A DNA stretch of 61,345 nt, taken from positions 1-61,345 of the forward strand of contig JAKSYS010000361.1 of the NCBI GenBank assembly GCA_022925895.1. The letters are read 5' to 3'. The translations under genes were made by a program, and so were the position numbers. Source of the stretch: Fragilaria crotonensis. Its lineage: Eukaryota > Bacillariophyta > Fragilariophyceae > Fragilariales > Fragilariaceae. The notes beneath the pieces were generated by a model that searched no databases, was not told the origin of the DNA, and worked only from the letters and a program-made list of their open reading frames with translations. Shown piece by piece: positions 42,601-50,808 of the stretch (within the stretch, counting starts at the first letter, position 1; each line of letters opens with the position of its first letter).

Positions 42601-44298
42601 ACTGACCATATTGACCGATGTACAGCAGAAAGTGTGTTGGCTCCAGCAAAAGTTCATTTCTCGGCTGACGCATACTTTAAAACTGCCCTTTATGAAATGG
42701 GCATGCCCGTCGTTCAGTTCAGGTGCAGCCGATTCTGGTCCTTTCACCGAAAATCCATCGTTCCATTCGCCGAATCGACAGGGAGAATGGCGAGATCAAG
42801 AATGTATTCTGTTTGTTTATCGCAAGACCATGTTCTGAAGGATGCACTTGATCGTTTCGACAAGCGACAGAAGGACGTTCTGAGAATCACAAACTGCGGG
42901 GCAGCCTACGACGAAGGAAGCAATGGCCCGACCTGGAAAGATGCCTTCGGAATGGTGATTCAGAAATTAAGCTTGTCCCAAGCGTCAACAGATGCGTTCG
43001 AAAAAGGGGCCACGATGCTCGGGAGGGATCGCGAACAGAAGCAAATCACATCCTTTCTCTGTGAAACGATTCGAAGCGCAAGGGAAACAGATTCAAGTGG
43101 CTCCAAGTGTCCGTCCCTGTTCATCGCAGGCCCTCCTGGCACAGGAAAGACAGTGTCGGTTTGCTCCATAATCGAAAAACTGCGTCATAAACAAATTGCT
43201 GGCGACCTACCTTATTTCGATTTCTTTTCATTGAACGGGATGGAGATGCGCCATCCCTTCGACGCTTACGTGAAGTTTTGGGAGATGATATCTGGGACCG
43301 CTAGAGAGAGACTCGCCCCAGAAATGGCGGCGTCAAAACTTGAACGATACTTCTCTGGCCATCCCGTCAAAAATGCCCCTAAGCGACCTGTGGTTGTCCT
43401 CCTGCTTGATGAAATCGACTACCTTGTGACAAAGGAAGAAACTGTGTTGTACAACTTCTTCGACTGGCCAAAACGATCATTTGAAAGACCCGATTGTCCT
43501 CGCCTCATTGTAATTGGAATTTCCAATACCGTAGACCTGCCTTCCAAATTGAAGGCCTGTGCGCGCTCTCGTCTCGGCAGTGCAAGGTGCGATTTCAAGG
43601 CGTACGACGTCCGAGGTATCGTCTCAATCTTGGAAAACAAGATTCAGCCAGACCCGTCGATGTATGCAGTATTCGAAAAGGACGCCATCCTGTTCGCAGC
43701 AAAGAAAGTTGCTGCGGTGTCGGGTGACATTCGAAATGCTTTTCAAACTTGCAAGGCTGCAGCTGAAGCAGTAATGGTTGAAGCAGAACACAGGGCTAGC
43801 AACGAGCCTTTTAACGACCCTCTGTCGTCAAAAGACTGGCCCATGGTGCGGATTAAGGATGTACAGAGGGTCACCCGAGAAAAGATGGGGTCTGTCATAT
43901 CGCAGACGCTTGCAGGGTTAGCTCCCTTGGAGGCGTTGGTTGTGGTGGCAGTTGCTAGTCTTTCGAAGAGTTCGGGCCGTGGTGCTGGACGTCTTGACAT
44001 ACTAGAGGTGACTACCAAGGTAGAGGCCGTAGCAAACGCGCAAGGGAATAGTATGTACCTGCCGCCTCCTTCCTTCACCGAACTGTTGAGCATTCTTGAA
44101 CGACTCGCTGACTCTCGGCTGATACACCTTCGCACTGAGAAGAGTTCCGCCCTCTCTTTCCGATCGTCGCGAGGTGGGAGTGGGGGAGCCTGGCCGATGA
44201 TAGCCTCAGCAGTTGACTCCAGCGAGATCCTCCTGGCATTCAGACAAGGGCAACATAGTCAGCTGGCAGAAAGCCAGTTGGGTGCATGTGATCTTTGA
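39685..44298 (+). CDS. ORC1: Origin recognition complex subunit 1 with four BAH-like domains and AAA+ ATPase
   Basis: 1537 residues from the Met of MSSTKSGC; an in-frame Met at 39580 would add 35 hydrophobic residues. The N-terminal two thirds contain four similar modules, each with a VGD(T/V)V or IGD(V/I)V strand and, 60-110 residues later, an RW(F/L) strand: GDTVVIPC...FRWFWR, IGDVVCIH...VRWFPR, VGDVVAAL...VRWLLG, IGDIVVVR...IRWLWRRRE (starting near 45, 360, 597 and 872). These are the hallmarks of BAH domains. A Lys/Arg-rich linker follows the first. The C-terminal part is ORC1: MLGRDREQKQI, Walker A AGPPGTGKT (near 1148), Walker B VLLLDEID (near 1240), the sensor-1 region IGISNTVDLP, sensor-2 SGDIRNAFQ, then a winged helix. 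ORC1 loads MCM at origins. One BAH is usual; four is not. Confidence 0.93.
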   Translation: MSSTKSGCLAPRVVPSVVIHEVAGETYYDSVTLHFKTGDLQVFVGDTVVIPCTDAKKENGATWFPWKHDEPWSAVQVLSLYKTIDSKYKMAFRWFWRYSEVYKSHKKMLKDVPSVKALRLKSVIESSSTDTSFVDQIIGQAVVTSQDDGFLQFSKATTVRSMNPVPVVALLCKGYFDFQTQPKAFKATSQWNGDSGSSSHFEIMRSRGFICLGESERKALMNRFIELFDGRNEMSCSMRQRTDTQNAKRKRGHSASSKVMITKVKSKEIHKRKRGSQKVESGSASLEGDVFLEEESQHDMDDDTEGGSRNHFRHPTVQHSDILREGTNHYAAVTVPVHLNKCASRFVSKAHHETWKVAIGDVVCIHREGTAIPGSKNKSSGQWHPFKVPWVCCQILSIYTKGSEVNLEVRWFPRASTLDKGVRSSLRYSFTDDELLETVAVDFDIPATTVLGRVDLLLGHYAEIGILKDKSSTIPTIRRRCRYFFYEKLRRIQPLFCGDTSPRMWHERLLGRGLKASPLMQRTKLKPAVDYRLDIGQNVWSFFSDLKYNDETSVIWSDGVEELLLKAPLRPPWHHYVDADNVCHVDDREAQVWIVRVGDVVAALKENSTFPRMLGDTDHRYFPFKVNWCPCQVASISKKGNVFRVEVRWLLGSSEVASNVPLPQDSIYDLVYESRSSSTSFLSCESLLGPLWVASQLPVSIPPFLPHCVLVYGGLWSCEEQLMVCNHFSLAAMIERCIKASVTYDRRVDEGLLQKQVLNLHVSKGGDNSLPSTQGVECDDVTALTESASAFTDVEEYSAYDSSLAQASPPRNVSNHSVGSSGRVSTSVFPFHVDKSARRAYFTEMDIIPPYCTYTCCDDNHVKESGPWKVKIGDIVVVRYEHGAGKAFFDVNKERSHVNHPFVTGWAVAEIVVIWRTYDAEVDLPLLGSDVARPEYHQYGDLDLEIRWLWRRRELPGLSKPEAPSLCEEVFETDHIDRCTAESVLAPAKVHFSADAYFKTALYEMGMPVVQFRCSRFWSFHRKSIVPFAESTGRMARSRMYSVCLSQDHVLKDALDRFDKRQKDVLRITNCGAAYDEGSNGPTWKDAFGMVIQKLSLSQASTDAFEKGATMLGRDREQKQITSFLCETIRSARETDSSGSKCPSLFIAGPPGTGKTVSVCSIIEKLRHKQIAGDLPYFDFFSLNGMEMRHPFDAYVKFWEMISGTARERLAPEMAASKLERYFSGHPVKNAPKRPVVVLLLDEIDYLVTKEETVLYNFFDWPKRSFERPDCPRLIVIGISNTVDLPSKLKACARSRLGSARCDFKAYDVRGIVSILENKIQPDPSMYAVFEKDAILFAAKKVAAVSGDIRNAFQTCKAAAEAVMVEAEHRASNEPFNDPLSSKDWPMVRIKDVQRVTREKMGSVISQTLAGLAPLEALVVVAVASLSKSSGRGAGRLDILEVTTKVEAVANAQGNSMYLPPPSFTELLSILERLADSRLIHLRTEKSSALSFRSSRGGSGGAWPMIASAVDSSEILLAFRQGQHSQLAESQLGACDL

Positions 44299-44691
44299 AG
44301 GATGTGTTTCCTATAATTCTCAAGTCTACCAGTAGTTCGACACTTGAGAACAAATCCCAAGATTCACATGGTAAGGTCATCGTCCAAGGCCATTAGCCTT
44401 CACCTTCGGACGATAGTCCACAGAAGTCGTTAGGTACTTATCTTCCTACCCATTCGATCCCAACAAGCACTCGCCCTCACGGACAAGGTCAGATGTGTTA
44501 CCTGGGCTGTTCCCTACAGCAACATATTCCCACCATTGACAAGGCAGCCATGTAGTCCGATGGCGTACATTATTTGGTGTGGAAATCTAACATACGAATT
44601 CGTTTAGGGATCGCAACTCGCAACTGCTCAACCATTCTAGCTTTTATGAATTTACCGCTCGTTAATACTATTTACAGGACGTTCCAAAATT
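44299..44691. other. Spacer between ORC1 and the epimerase, with a decayed gene fragment
   Basis: Contains the epimerase remnant annotated separately at 44370-44515. Nothing else recognisable. Confidence 0.6.
44370..44515 (-). pseudogene. Decayed 3' fragment of a UDP-glucuronate 4-epimerase paralogue
   Basis: Reverse-strand translation around 44380-44420 reads DYRPKVKANGLGR then a stop, matching DYCPETQANGLGR at the C-terminus of the intact epimerase (44730-44770). Flanking DNA (GATTCACA, ATCGTCCAAG, CACTCGCC, ACCTGGCTG-like words) follows the same order with a deletion of about 45 bp. It is a leftover of a tandem duplication. Confidence 0.7.
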
Positions 44692-45885
44692 CTAATTCGA
44701 AACTTCCAGGGACTGAAGATTCACAAGCGAAGGTGATCGTCCAAGTCCATTGGCCTGCGTTTCTGGGCAGTAGTCAACGGTCGCTGCTTGGTACTCATCT
44801 TGATACCACCTCGCCGTCTTCTCAATTCCTTCCTCAAATGACGTCTTGGACACATAGCCCAGCATTCGCTCTGCCTTACGGACATCGGCACAAGTATATG
44901 GTACATCACCTGGCTGGTCAGGCATAACGCGAATCTTGGCCTTCTTCCCTACGTGTTTCTGAACAAGGTCGATGAATTCCTTCAAGGACGTTCCAGCACC
45001 CTTTCCAAGGTTAAAGATTTCGTAGCCATGGGGGCGGTCGATCGAGCGAACAATTCCGTCCACGATGTCGTCAATGTAAGTATAGTCACGACTTGATGAT
45101 CCATCACCAAATTGTTGAATCTCAACTCCACGGCTGACTCTATCGATGAACTTGAAAGGAGCCATATCTGGTCGACCACGTGGGCCATAAACGGTGAAGA
45201 ATCGGAGTCCTGTCACGTTCAGCTTGTAGAGGTGATGGTATGTGTAAGCCAACAGCTCACATGCCTTCTTTGTGGCAGCGTAGGGTGAGACTGGATTGTC
45301 CACTGCTTCATCTTCAGAGAAGAAAGTTGACTTCGAGCCACCGTAGACTGAGGATGACGAGGCGAAGACAAAGTTCTTCACACCGAACTTATGCGAAAGC
45401 TCCATCAGGTGCGTAGTCGCCTTGATGTTGGAGTGAATGTAGATAAAGGGGTCTTGGATGGATGGTCGGACGCCAGCACGAGCTGCCATGTGGCACACCC
45501 ACTCGGGTTTCGTAGTCTCGAACACGTCTAGCATAAATGCCTCATCACAGATATCCCCTCGGTAAACAGAAACTCTGCCGGCTCCGTATTTGCTCAACAG
45601 GAGCTTCAGGTTGCCCTCCTTGATGCGTGTGTCGTAGTAGTCATTCATCTCATCTACGATGACGACATCATCGCCGCGGGCGAGGAGGTAGTCTGCAACG
45701 TGGCTGCCAATAAAACCGGCGCCTCCGGTGACAAGTACTTTCTTATAGCCCACGTGCGGTTCGACGAGCTGTTCATCTTCCCATGAATCCGATGTAGTCA
45801 CTGATGATTCGGAGTCTGTCATGGGCGTGGAAACTGAATTGACTTCATCGTCGACCACGCGTTTGTTGATGTCAGGAGAATTCAT
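44692..45885 (-). CDS. UDP-glucuronate 4-epimerase (extended SDR)
   Basis: 397 residues from MNSPDINKR; in-frame Met codons as far as 46083 would add 66 His/Ser-rich residues that look like leader DNA. Interconverts UDP-glucuronate and UDP-galacturonate, supplying cell-wall and mucilage polysaccharides. Features: the NAD-binding VTGGAGFIGSHVA, DEMNDYYDTRIKEGNL (typical of GAE enzymes), HMAARAGVRPS, the catalytic SSSSVYGG and YAATKK (Tyr/Lys), and the substrate loop FTVYGPRGRPDMAPFKF with DGSSSRDYTYIDD. The ~55 residues ahead of the Rossmann fold are Ser/Asp-rich. No strong membrane helix in the 397-residue form, unlike Golgi plant GAEs. A decayed paralogue fragment lies just downstream. Confidence 0.93.
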   Translation of the reverse strand: MNSPDINKRVVDDEVNSVSTPMTDSESSVTTSDSWEDEQLVEPHVGYKKVLVTGGAGFIGSHVADYLLARGDDVVIVDEMNDYYDTRIKEGNLKLLLSKYGAGRVSVYRGDICDEAFMLDVFETTKPEWVCHMAARAGVRPSIQDPFIYIHSNIKATTHLMELSHKFGVKNFVFASSSSVYGGSKSTFFSEDEAVDNPVSPYAATKKACELLAYTYHHLYKLNVTGLRFFTVYGPRGRPDMAPFKFIDRVSRGVEIQQFGDGSSSRDYTYIDDIVDGIVRSIDRPHGYEIFNLGKGAGTSLKEFIDLVQKHVGKKAKIRVMPDQPGDVPYTCADVRKAERMLGYVSKTSFEEGIEKTARWYQDEYQAATVDYCPETQANGLGRSPSLVNLQSLEVSN

Positions 45886-46810
45886 GTTGATTTCTGAAGG
45901 TGTATGAGAAATGATTCGATGAGAATTGTGGGAGACCAATTTGTGGTGACTGAACGGAAAAAAGATGAGGTCGTGAGTGTGACTAATTCTGTGGGACGTA
46001 TGATAGGACATGGACTGGTTGAGCTGGAGCCAAACGGCGGAATCAGTAGGAACTCTTACGCGTGTTAGGGGTTTCTTCGGCATTCCTGGTTTGTCAGAAT
46101 ATCGACCTCTTGTGGGCGCGCGGTCAGAAACAGTTCTAACAAATGCGTACTCCGACTACATGCGTACTATACGAATACGCTACATCATCGTACGTAGAAC
46201 GATGGTACGAGTAGCTGGTACTTGAATCTAGGTGCGTCGCCAGATTCATTCCCAGTCGCCAGACACATCACATTCAAATTTGTTCGGGAATGACTCACTT
46301 CAGTGCGCCGTAGTACAGTACAATGTAGCGGTCTGCAGCCGTTATGTACAAGCATACATACATCTATGTATACCCGTATCATGGCTGCCAACCAAGTCTG
46401 AGTGATACTCATTCATGTCGATCGAAACACGTTTGGATGACGTACGAAACCGTACTTCCGTTAATTCTGACAGAGTGCAGGGCGCTGAGACAGACGTGCA
46501 GACGACAGGCTGGCCGACCCCACATGAGAATTTTTAAACACGCCTCCTGTGGGTCCTACGGTACAACGCACCAGGTGCTTCTTGTACTTCAGCGTTCAGC
46601 GTGTCTCTCAGTGAGGTTCGGGAAACTCATAACGGAAGCTTCGTACATAATGTACACAGCACTCTATGTAATACCAGACTCTACTACGCGTACAAGTACC
46701 ATGTATCATGTAGTAGTAAAGGAGTACTCGAGTACATAGCACGCAGCCGTATGCAGACATATCATAGTTCGAAGTTCCAAGCAAGATAACGAAAATTCCG
46801 CAACTCCCCA
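45886..46810. other. Intergenic, GTAC-rich
   Basis: 46130-46350 and 46620-46740 are dense in GTAC/CGTAC words. No gene seen. Confidence 0.55.
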
Positions 46811-48061
46811 GGAAGGTCCGGCCCAAGCACGTTTCGCGATTAACAGATGTACCTTAAGGATGTGCGCGCCAGCCAATGACCGGCCGGCGTGATGAGAGCT
46901 TGTTAGGATCTTTGTCGTATCATTCGAGCTGGCAAGGTTCAGCAAATGTCAGCAGATTTCTTTTTCGTCAGCAAATGTCAGCAGATTTGGTTTTCGTCAG
47001 CAAATGTCAGCAAACTTGATTCTCGTCAGCAAACGTCAGAAGATGTCAGCATCACCGTAGCTTTTGTACTGGAAAAAACTCGTTTTCGTCATCATATGTC
47101 AGAAAATGTCAGCAGATTCGAATTTCGTCAGCAGACGTCAGCAAATTCGTTTTTTGTCAGCGGATGTCAGCAGATCTGTCTTTTCGTCAGCAAGTGTCAG
47201 CAAAACGACGATGACGCTGGCATAACCAGTTTAGCACCAGCCAGACACAGAACGGAAATGATTTTCGCCTCCGGCCAGCGTGAATTCGACCTTGATTCAC
47301 GACTAAGCGTGTATTGCCGGACCTTCCAGGAAGGTCCGGCACATATGTACTGAATCGTGAATGAAGAAGAAACGCGCCGGCCGGAGGAGAAATCGGTTCC
47401 GTTCAATGTCTGGCTGGTGTAAAACTGGATATGCCGGCGTGATTATAGTGCAGCTGGCGTCTGCAAAAAGATTTGCTTACAGGAAGACAAATTTGCTGAC
47501 AGAATAAAATTGCTTAAGCAATTTGCTTACGAAAAGCAAATTTGCTTACTGAAAAGCAAATTTTCTGAATCAGCAAAAATATTGCTTACGGAGAATCGAA
47601 TTTGCTGATTCAGCAAAAAAATTGCTTAGGGTGAATTGAATTTGCTTTGTAAGCAAAAATAATTGTTTAGAGAATTGGCTTTCATAGTAGAACATCAGTT
47701 TATGTCGCCGTGGACATAGGAATCCAAGACTCACGTTTTTCTTTTAAGAAGCAATTTTTCTGAATTGCTGGTACAATTTGCTTTTACGACAATCAAATTT
47801 GCTGATTTGCTTACACAATTGCTTACGACAATCTGATTTGCTGACAGCAAAAATTTGCTGACAAAATTTGCTGACACTAAGATTTTGCTTACAGAATTTG
47901 CTGACAGACTGAAAAAATTGCTGACAAAAAAAGACCTTGCCGGCTCGGTTGGATCAACAAGATGGCTAAAATTGTCGCATCACGCCAATCGGAGGACGGC
48001 TGGCGTCAGGGCTCATCGATGTCACAAATAACGGCTGGAACGTGCTTGGGCCGGACCTTCC
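46811..48061. mobile_element. 1.25-kb palindromic element with TCAGCA/TGCTGA arrays
   Basis: Bounded by perfect 23-bp inverted ends beginning GGAAGGTCCGGC. The same motif stands back to back at the centre (GCCGGACCTTCC-A-GGAAGGTCCGGC, 47316-47340). The halves 46811-47327 and 47329-48061 are imperfect inverted copies: matching blocks include CTGGCTGGTG, GCCGG(A/C)GG and GGCAAGGT flanks. The left half holds a 29-bp tandem array built on paired TCAGCA words; the right half holds AT-richer, diverged TTTGCTGA and TTTGCTTA words. No coding capacity. Interpreted as a non-autonomous inverted-repeat element, or two units inserted head to head. Confidence 0.8.
46939..47206 (+). repeat. 29-bp tandem array with paired TCAGCA words
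   Basis: TCAGCA starts at 46939, 46968, 46997 and 47026 (exact 29-bp period), each followed 10 bp later by a second TCAG(C/A)A. A diverged gap follows, then units at about 47099, 47128, 47157 and 47187. The unit reads roughly GTCAGCAAATGTCAGCAGAT plus a T-rich spacer. Not a CRISPR, because there are no unique spacers. Confidence 0.85.
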
Positions 48062-48098
48062 AGGTCGTATCATAGGTCTGAAAAGCGTGTACCAGGTA

Positions 48099-48131
48099 CC
48101 AGTTAAAAAGGGCTTAGAACCTATAAATTAA
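48099..48131 (+). repeat. Left terminal inverted repeat of the DNA transposon
   Basis: CCAGTTAAAAAGGGCTTAGA and onward; pairs with 57839-57871 with a few mismatches. Confidence 0.85.
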
Positions 48132-48720
48132 CGCATTTTTCGACTCGCAGTATCATTCTCAAAACGCGTCGTATTCATTTTCAGCTCACTTACGAACTCT
48201 TATGTTGCTCCTTTTACACACCAAAAGTTAATCAATTAAGTACTGGACAAGGCAGTTGTCATTTTATTCAGCTTCTTAGTGGCCTCATTCTCCGTGTGAT
48301 TGGTTCTAAGCCATACATAAGATTTTACTCATACATGAAGTATAATTTATATCTTGGCGGGAATTTTTTTTCACGCATTCGCCGAATGATCCCGGATCTC
48401 AATTTTTACTGCTACGCTCCTTCTGTTGTTGATTTTGTACTAACCTTGAACTTGCAAATTTTCCAAGCGGTGCTGGTATCATGGTACCAGAGTCACATTG
48501 ATTTCACGTGGATGATGAGCGGCACATGCATTCGCATATTCCACATAAAGAATTGTTCATTTGTTCATTTACAACGCTATCAATAATCGTCAATAACACT
48601 TCAATTGCTGGCGGAAGAACATTTGCTTTCTCTTCGTCATTTGTCGACGAGCTCAGACTGCTTGCGGTGCAGTAGGTTCGTCGAGATCAGGTCGAGTGCC
48701 GGTTGAATTCAGCCGTTCGA

Positions 48721-50514
48721 TTAGTAGGTGTCTCGTTGATGGAACAGGTAAGTCCCTGGGCGTTTGTACCAATTCACCATAACCTTTAATTGTGACACTG
48801 TCAACTTCTCATTACTCAACTCCAACGCTCTTATTTCAGAAACTTTAATACGATTGGACCGAAATACCTGAAGTCTATTGTGGAACTGAGTCAATAGCTT
48901 CGATTGTTTCAGTTCTTCGCCTTCCTCCATGTCATCAAAACCTCAGGACCGAGCATAAATCTCTGAGCTGCAACATGAAGTCCAGCGCTGTAACGCTTAC
49001 TCTTTGATTTGATGGTTTCTTGTGCAGTCTCGACTCTCTTGAGCATGTTCTCTTCAAAATTTATGCCATTCCTTGCATCATCGCGAACTTTATACTCCAA
49101 GAGTGAAGTCATGATCGTTCCTGCCAGGCCTCGTGACAAGTTCAATTGTTCTGCCACCACCACCGATTGCAATGCTGAAACTCCTGTCTCAGAGCAGCTC
49201 ATGGTGTTGTCAATGTCCCCATGCTCCTCGTGCGATTGTTGTTGCTGTGTGGCGGCAATCTCAGGGTGTAGTAAGCAATTATAATTAAGGGGCCCCCATC
49301 CTCGCTCTGCAATGGCTTTCAAATTTGAACGGACGCAGGCAAAGGAATCTGCCCATGCTTGAGCAACAAGGTAAACCACATCCTTTTTGTTGATTGCAAA
49401 CTCAGCTTGTGCTAACTCCTTCCGTGCCAGCAGTTCCCTTTTATACCGAGTCAAAGCCATCTTGAAACAGCCGTTCTGCTCGGTCGAATCTCCGACTTGC
49501 CAATAGCTTGTGCCATATGGCACACCAATACAAGCATTCCACTTTGTGGTTGGATCATTAACGTATCTGAGAAACTTCAAGTCAAAGCGACTGCCGTGTC
49601 CATCAAGCAAGAGAAATGGAGGAACTCCGTCAGAGCGATCAAACAGTTCCATCTTATCCATCACTTTCAGCATGTCGACGAGGAGATCGTGTGATGCTGC
49701 CATTCTCAGAACAGCAGCAGAAAGTCGGAACATCTTTGCCACGAAACCTACACACTGGCCCCATTGGATATTGCTTGTTGATGCCTCCAGAGTTTTGTCT
49801 CTTATCTTCTTCTCTCCGATCCAGGGAGCTGACGCGTTCAATCCAAGCACCCAACTTGGACACATTTTCATGGCCTCGAATATGATTGCACACATGACAG
49901 GCTCGCCTGTTGCAGCGGTGAACCCATCACTGTGAAGTGTGAGTCTTTGTTGCTGCTTTAATTTGTGGTCGTCCAGCTGCTTCACACAAGAATTTCTCAC
50001 CACCAACGTTGCCATCTTTTGTCGTTGATGTATTTGATCCAACTTCATCAACGAAGACAAGCTTGTGAGGGCGCTGCATCATATATTCTGTTGGGAGACC
50101 ATATGCTTCAGCTTTGTGTTCAACTATCTCGCCACTCTTATCGAGCAATACCTTTTTTTTAGCATTGATGCTATGCCCGTTTCCGCCATTGCTTTGTACA
50201 CCTCCTTATACATAACAAGAAAGTTAGCGTAAGTGCACCATTCGGCTCTCTTCACCTCAAATTTCACGCATCGCTTGCTTCTAATGATATGCTCGTTTCT
50301 CTTCAAAAAGGAATTCCAATATCCCAGTCCAAGTCGTTCTGGCGGTGTTCTTGAATGTCGACGTGGTCTCTTGTAAGGGAGCATCTGTCCCACTGCTGCA
50401 TTCTTCATCTCGTTTGCTGCAAGACACGTCGAGCCTGAAGTTGAAGTCTCGTCGTTGTCAATGTTTGTAGTACTCCTCGATGCAGCACATGAGTTATCAG
50501 CTGCACAACTGTTA
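48721..50514 (-). pseudogene. C-terminal part of DDE transposase (catalytic half), disrupted
   Basis: Catalytic half of the transposase on the side of the copia insertion distal to the start. Segments, N to C: RPRRHSRTPPERLGLGYW; FVDEVGSNTS (first catalytic Asp); GFTAATGEPVMCAIIFEAM; LLLDGHGSRFDLKFL (second Asp); YWQVGDSTEQNGCFK (region of the third acidic residue); and the C-terminal LMVMVNWYKRPG-type segment. The frame changes near 50150 (in a run of eight A/T), near 49940 and 49925, and near 48925, so no intact protein can be made. The joined remainder lies at 56402-57427. Confidence 0.8.
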
Positions 50515-50519
50515 CTTGC

Positions 50520-50808
50520 TGACAAAACCCTACTTGACTACTGGTTTGGTTGAGCTGGTATCGCGTACTGTATGCTTGAATACTGTACTACTGTCTGTTT
50601 CCTGACACGATACTACATTCTACACACATGGTATGTTTTCTACACAGTTTCTACATGCTTCGAATTATGGAAATCCTACAATTAAATTATAATTATTGTT
50701 GTTGTGAAATCGATAAGTACCATCGGTAGATTGTTCGGATTGATCACCCGTTTCAATCTATCATACCACTGTTTGCCCCTGTTTTGTACCGTTGTTTGCT
50801 CGCTGTTA
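50520..50808 (+). repeat. 5' LTR of copia element 2
   Basis: 289 bp, TGACAAAACC...CTCGCTGTTA. An ATG at 50704 opens the gag frame inside the LTR. Confidence 0.93.

Noticed and set aside
46939-47206. 29-bp direct repeats resembling a CRISPR array
   Set aside because: Repeats are contiguous, with no unique spacers, in a eukaryotic transposon-like palindrome and without cas genes.
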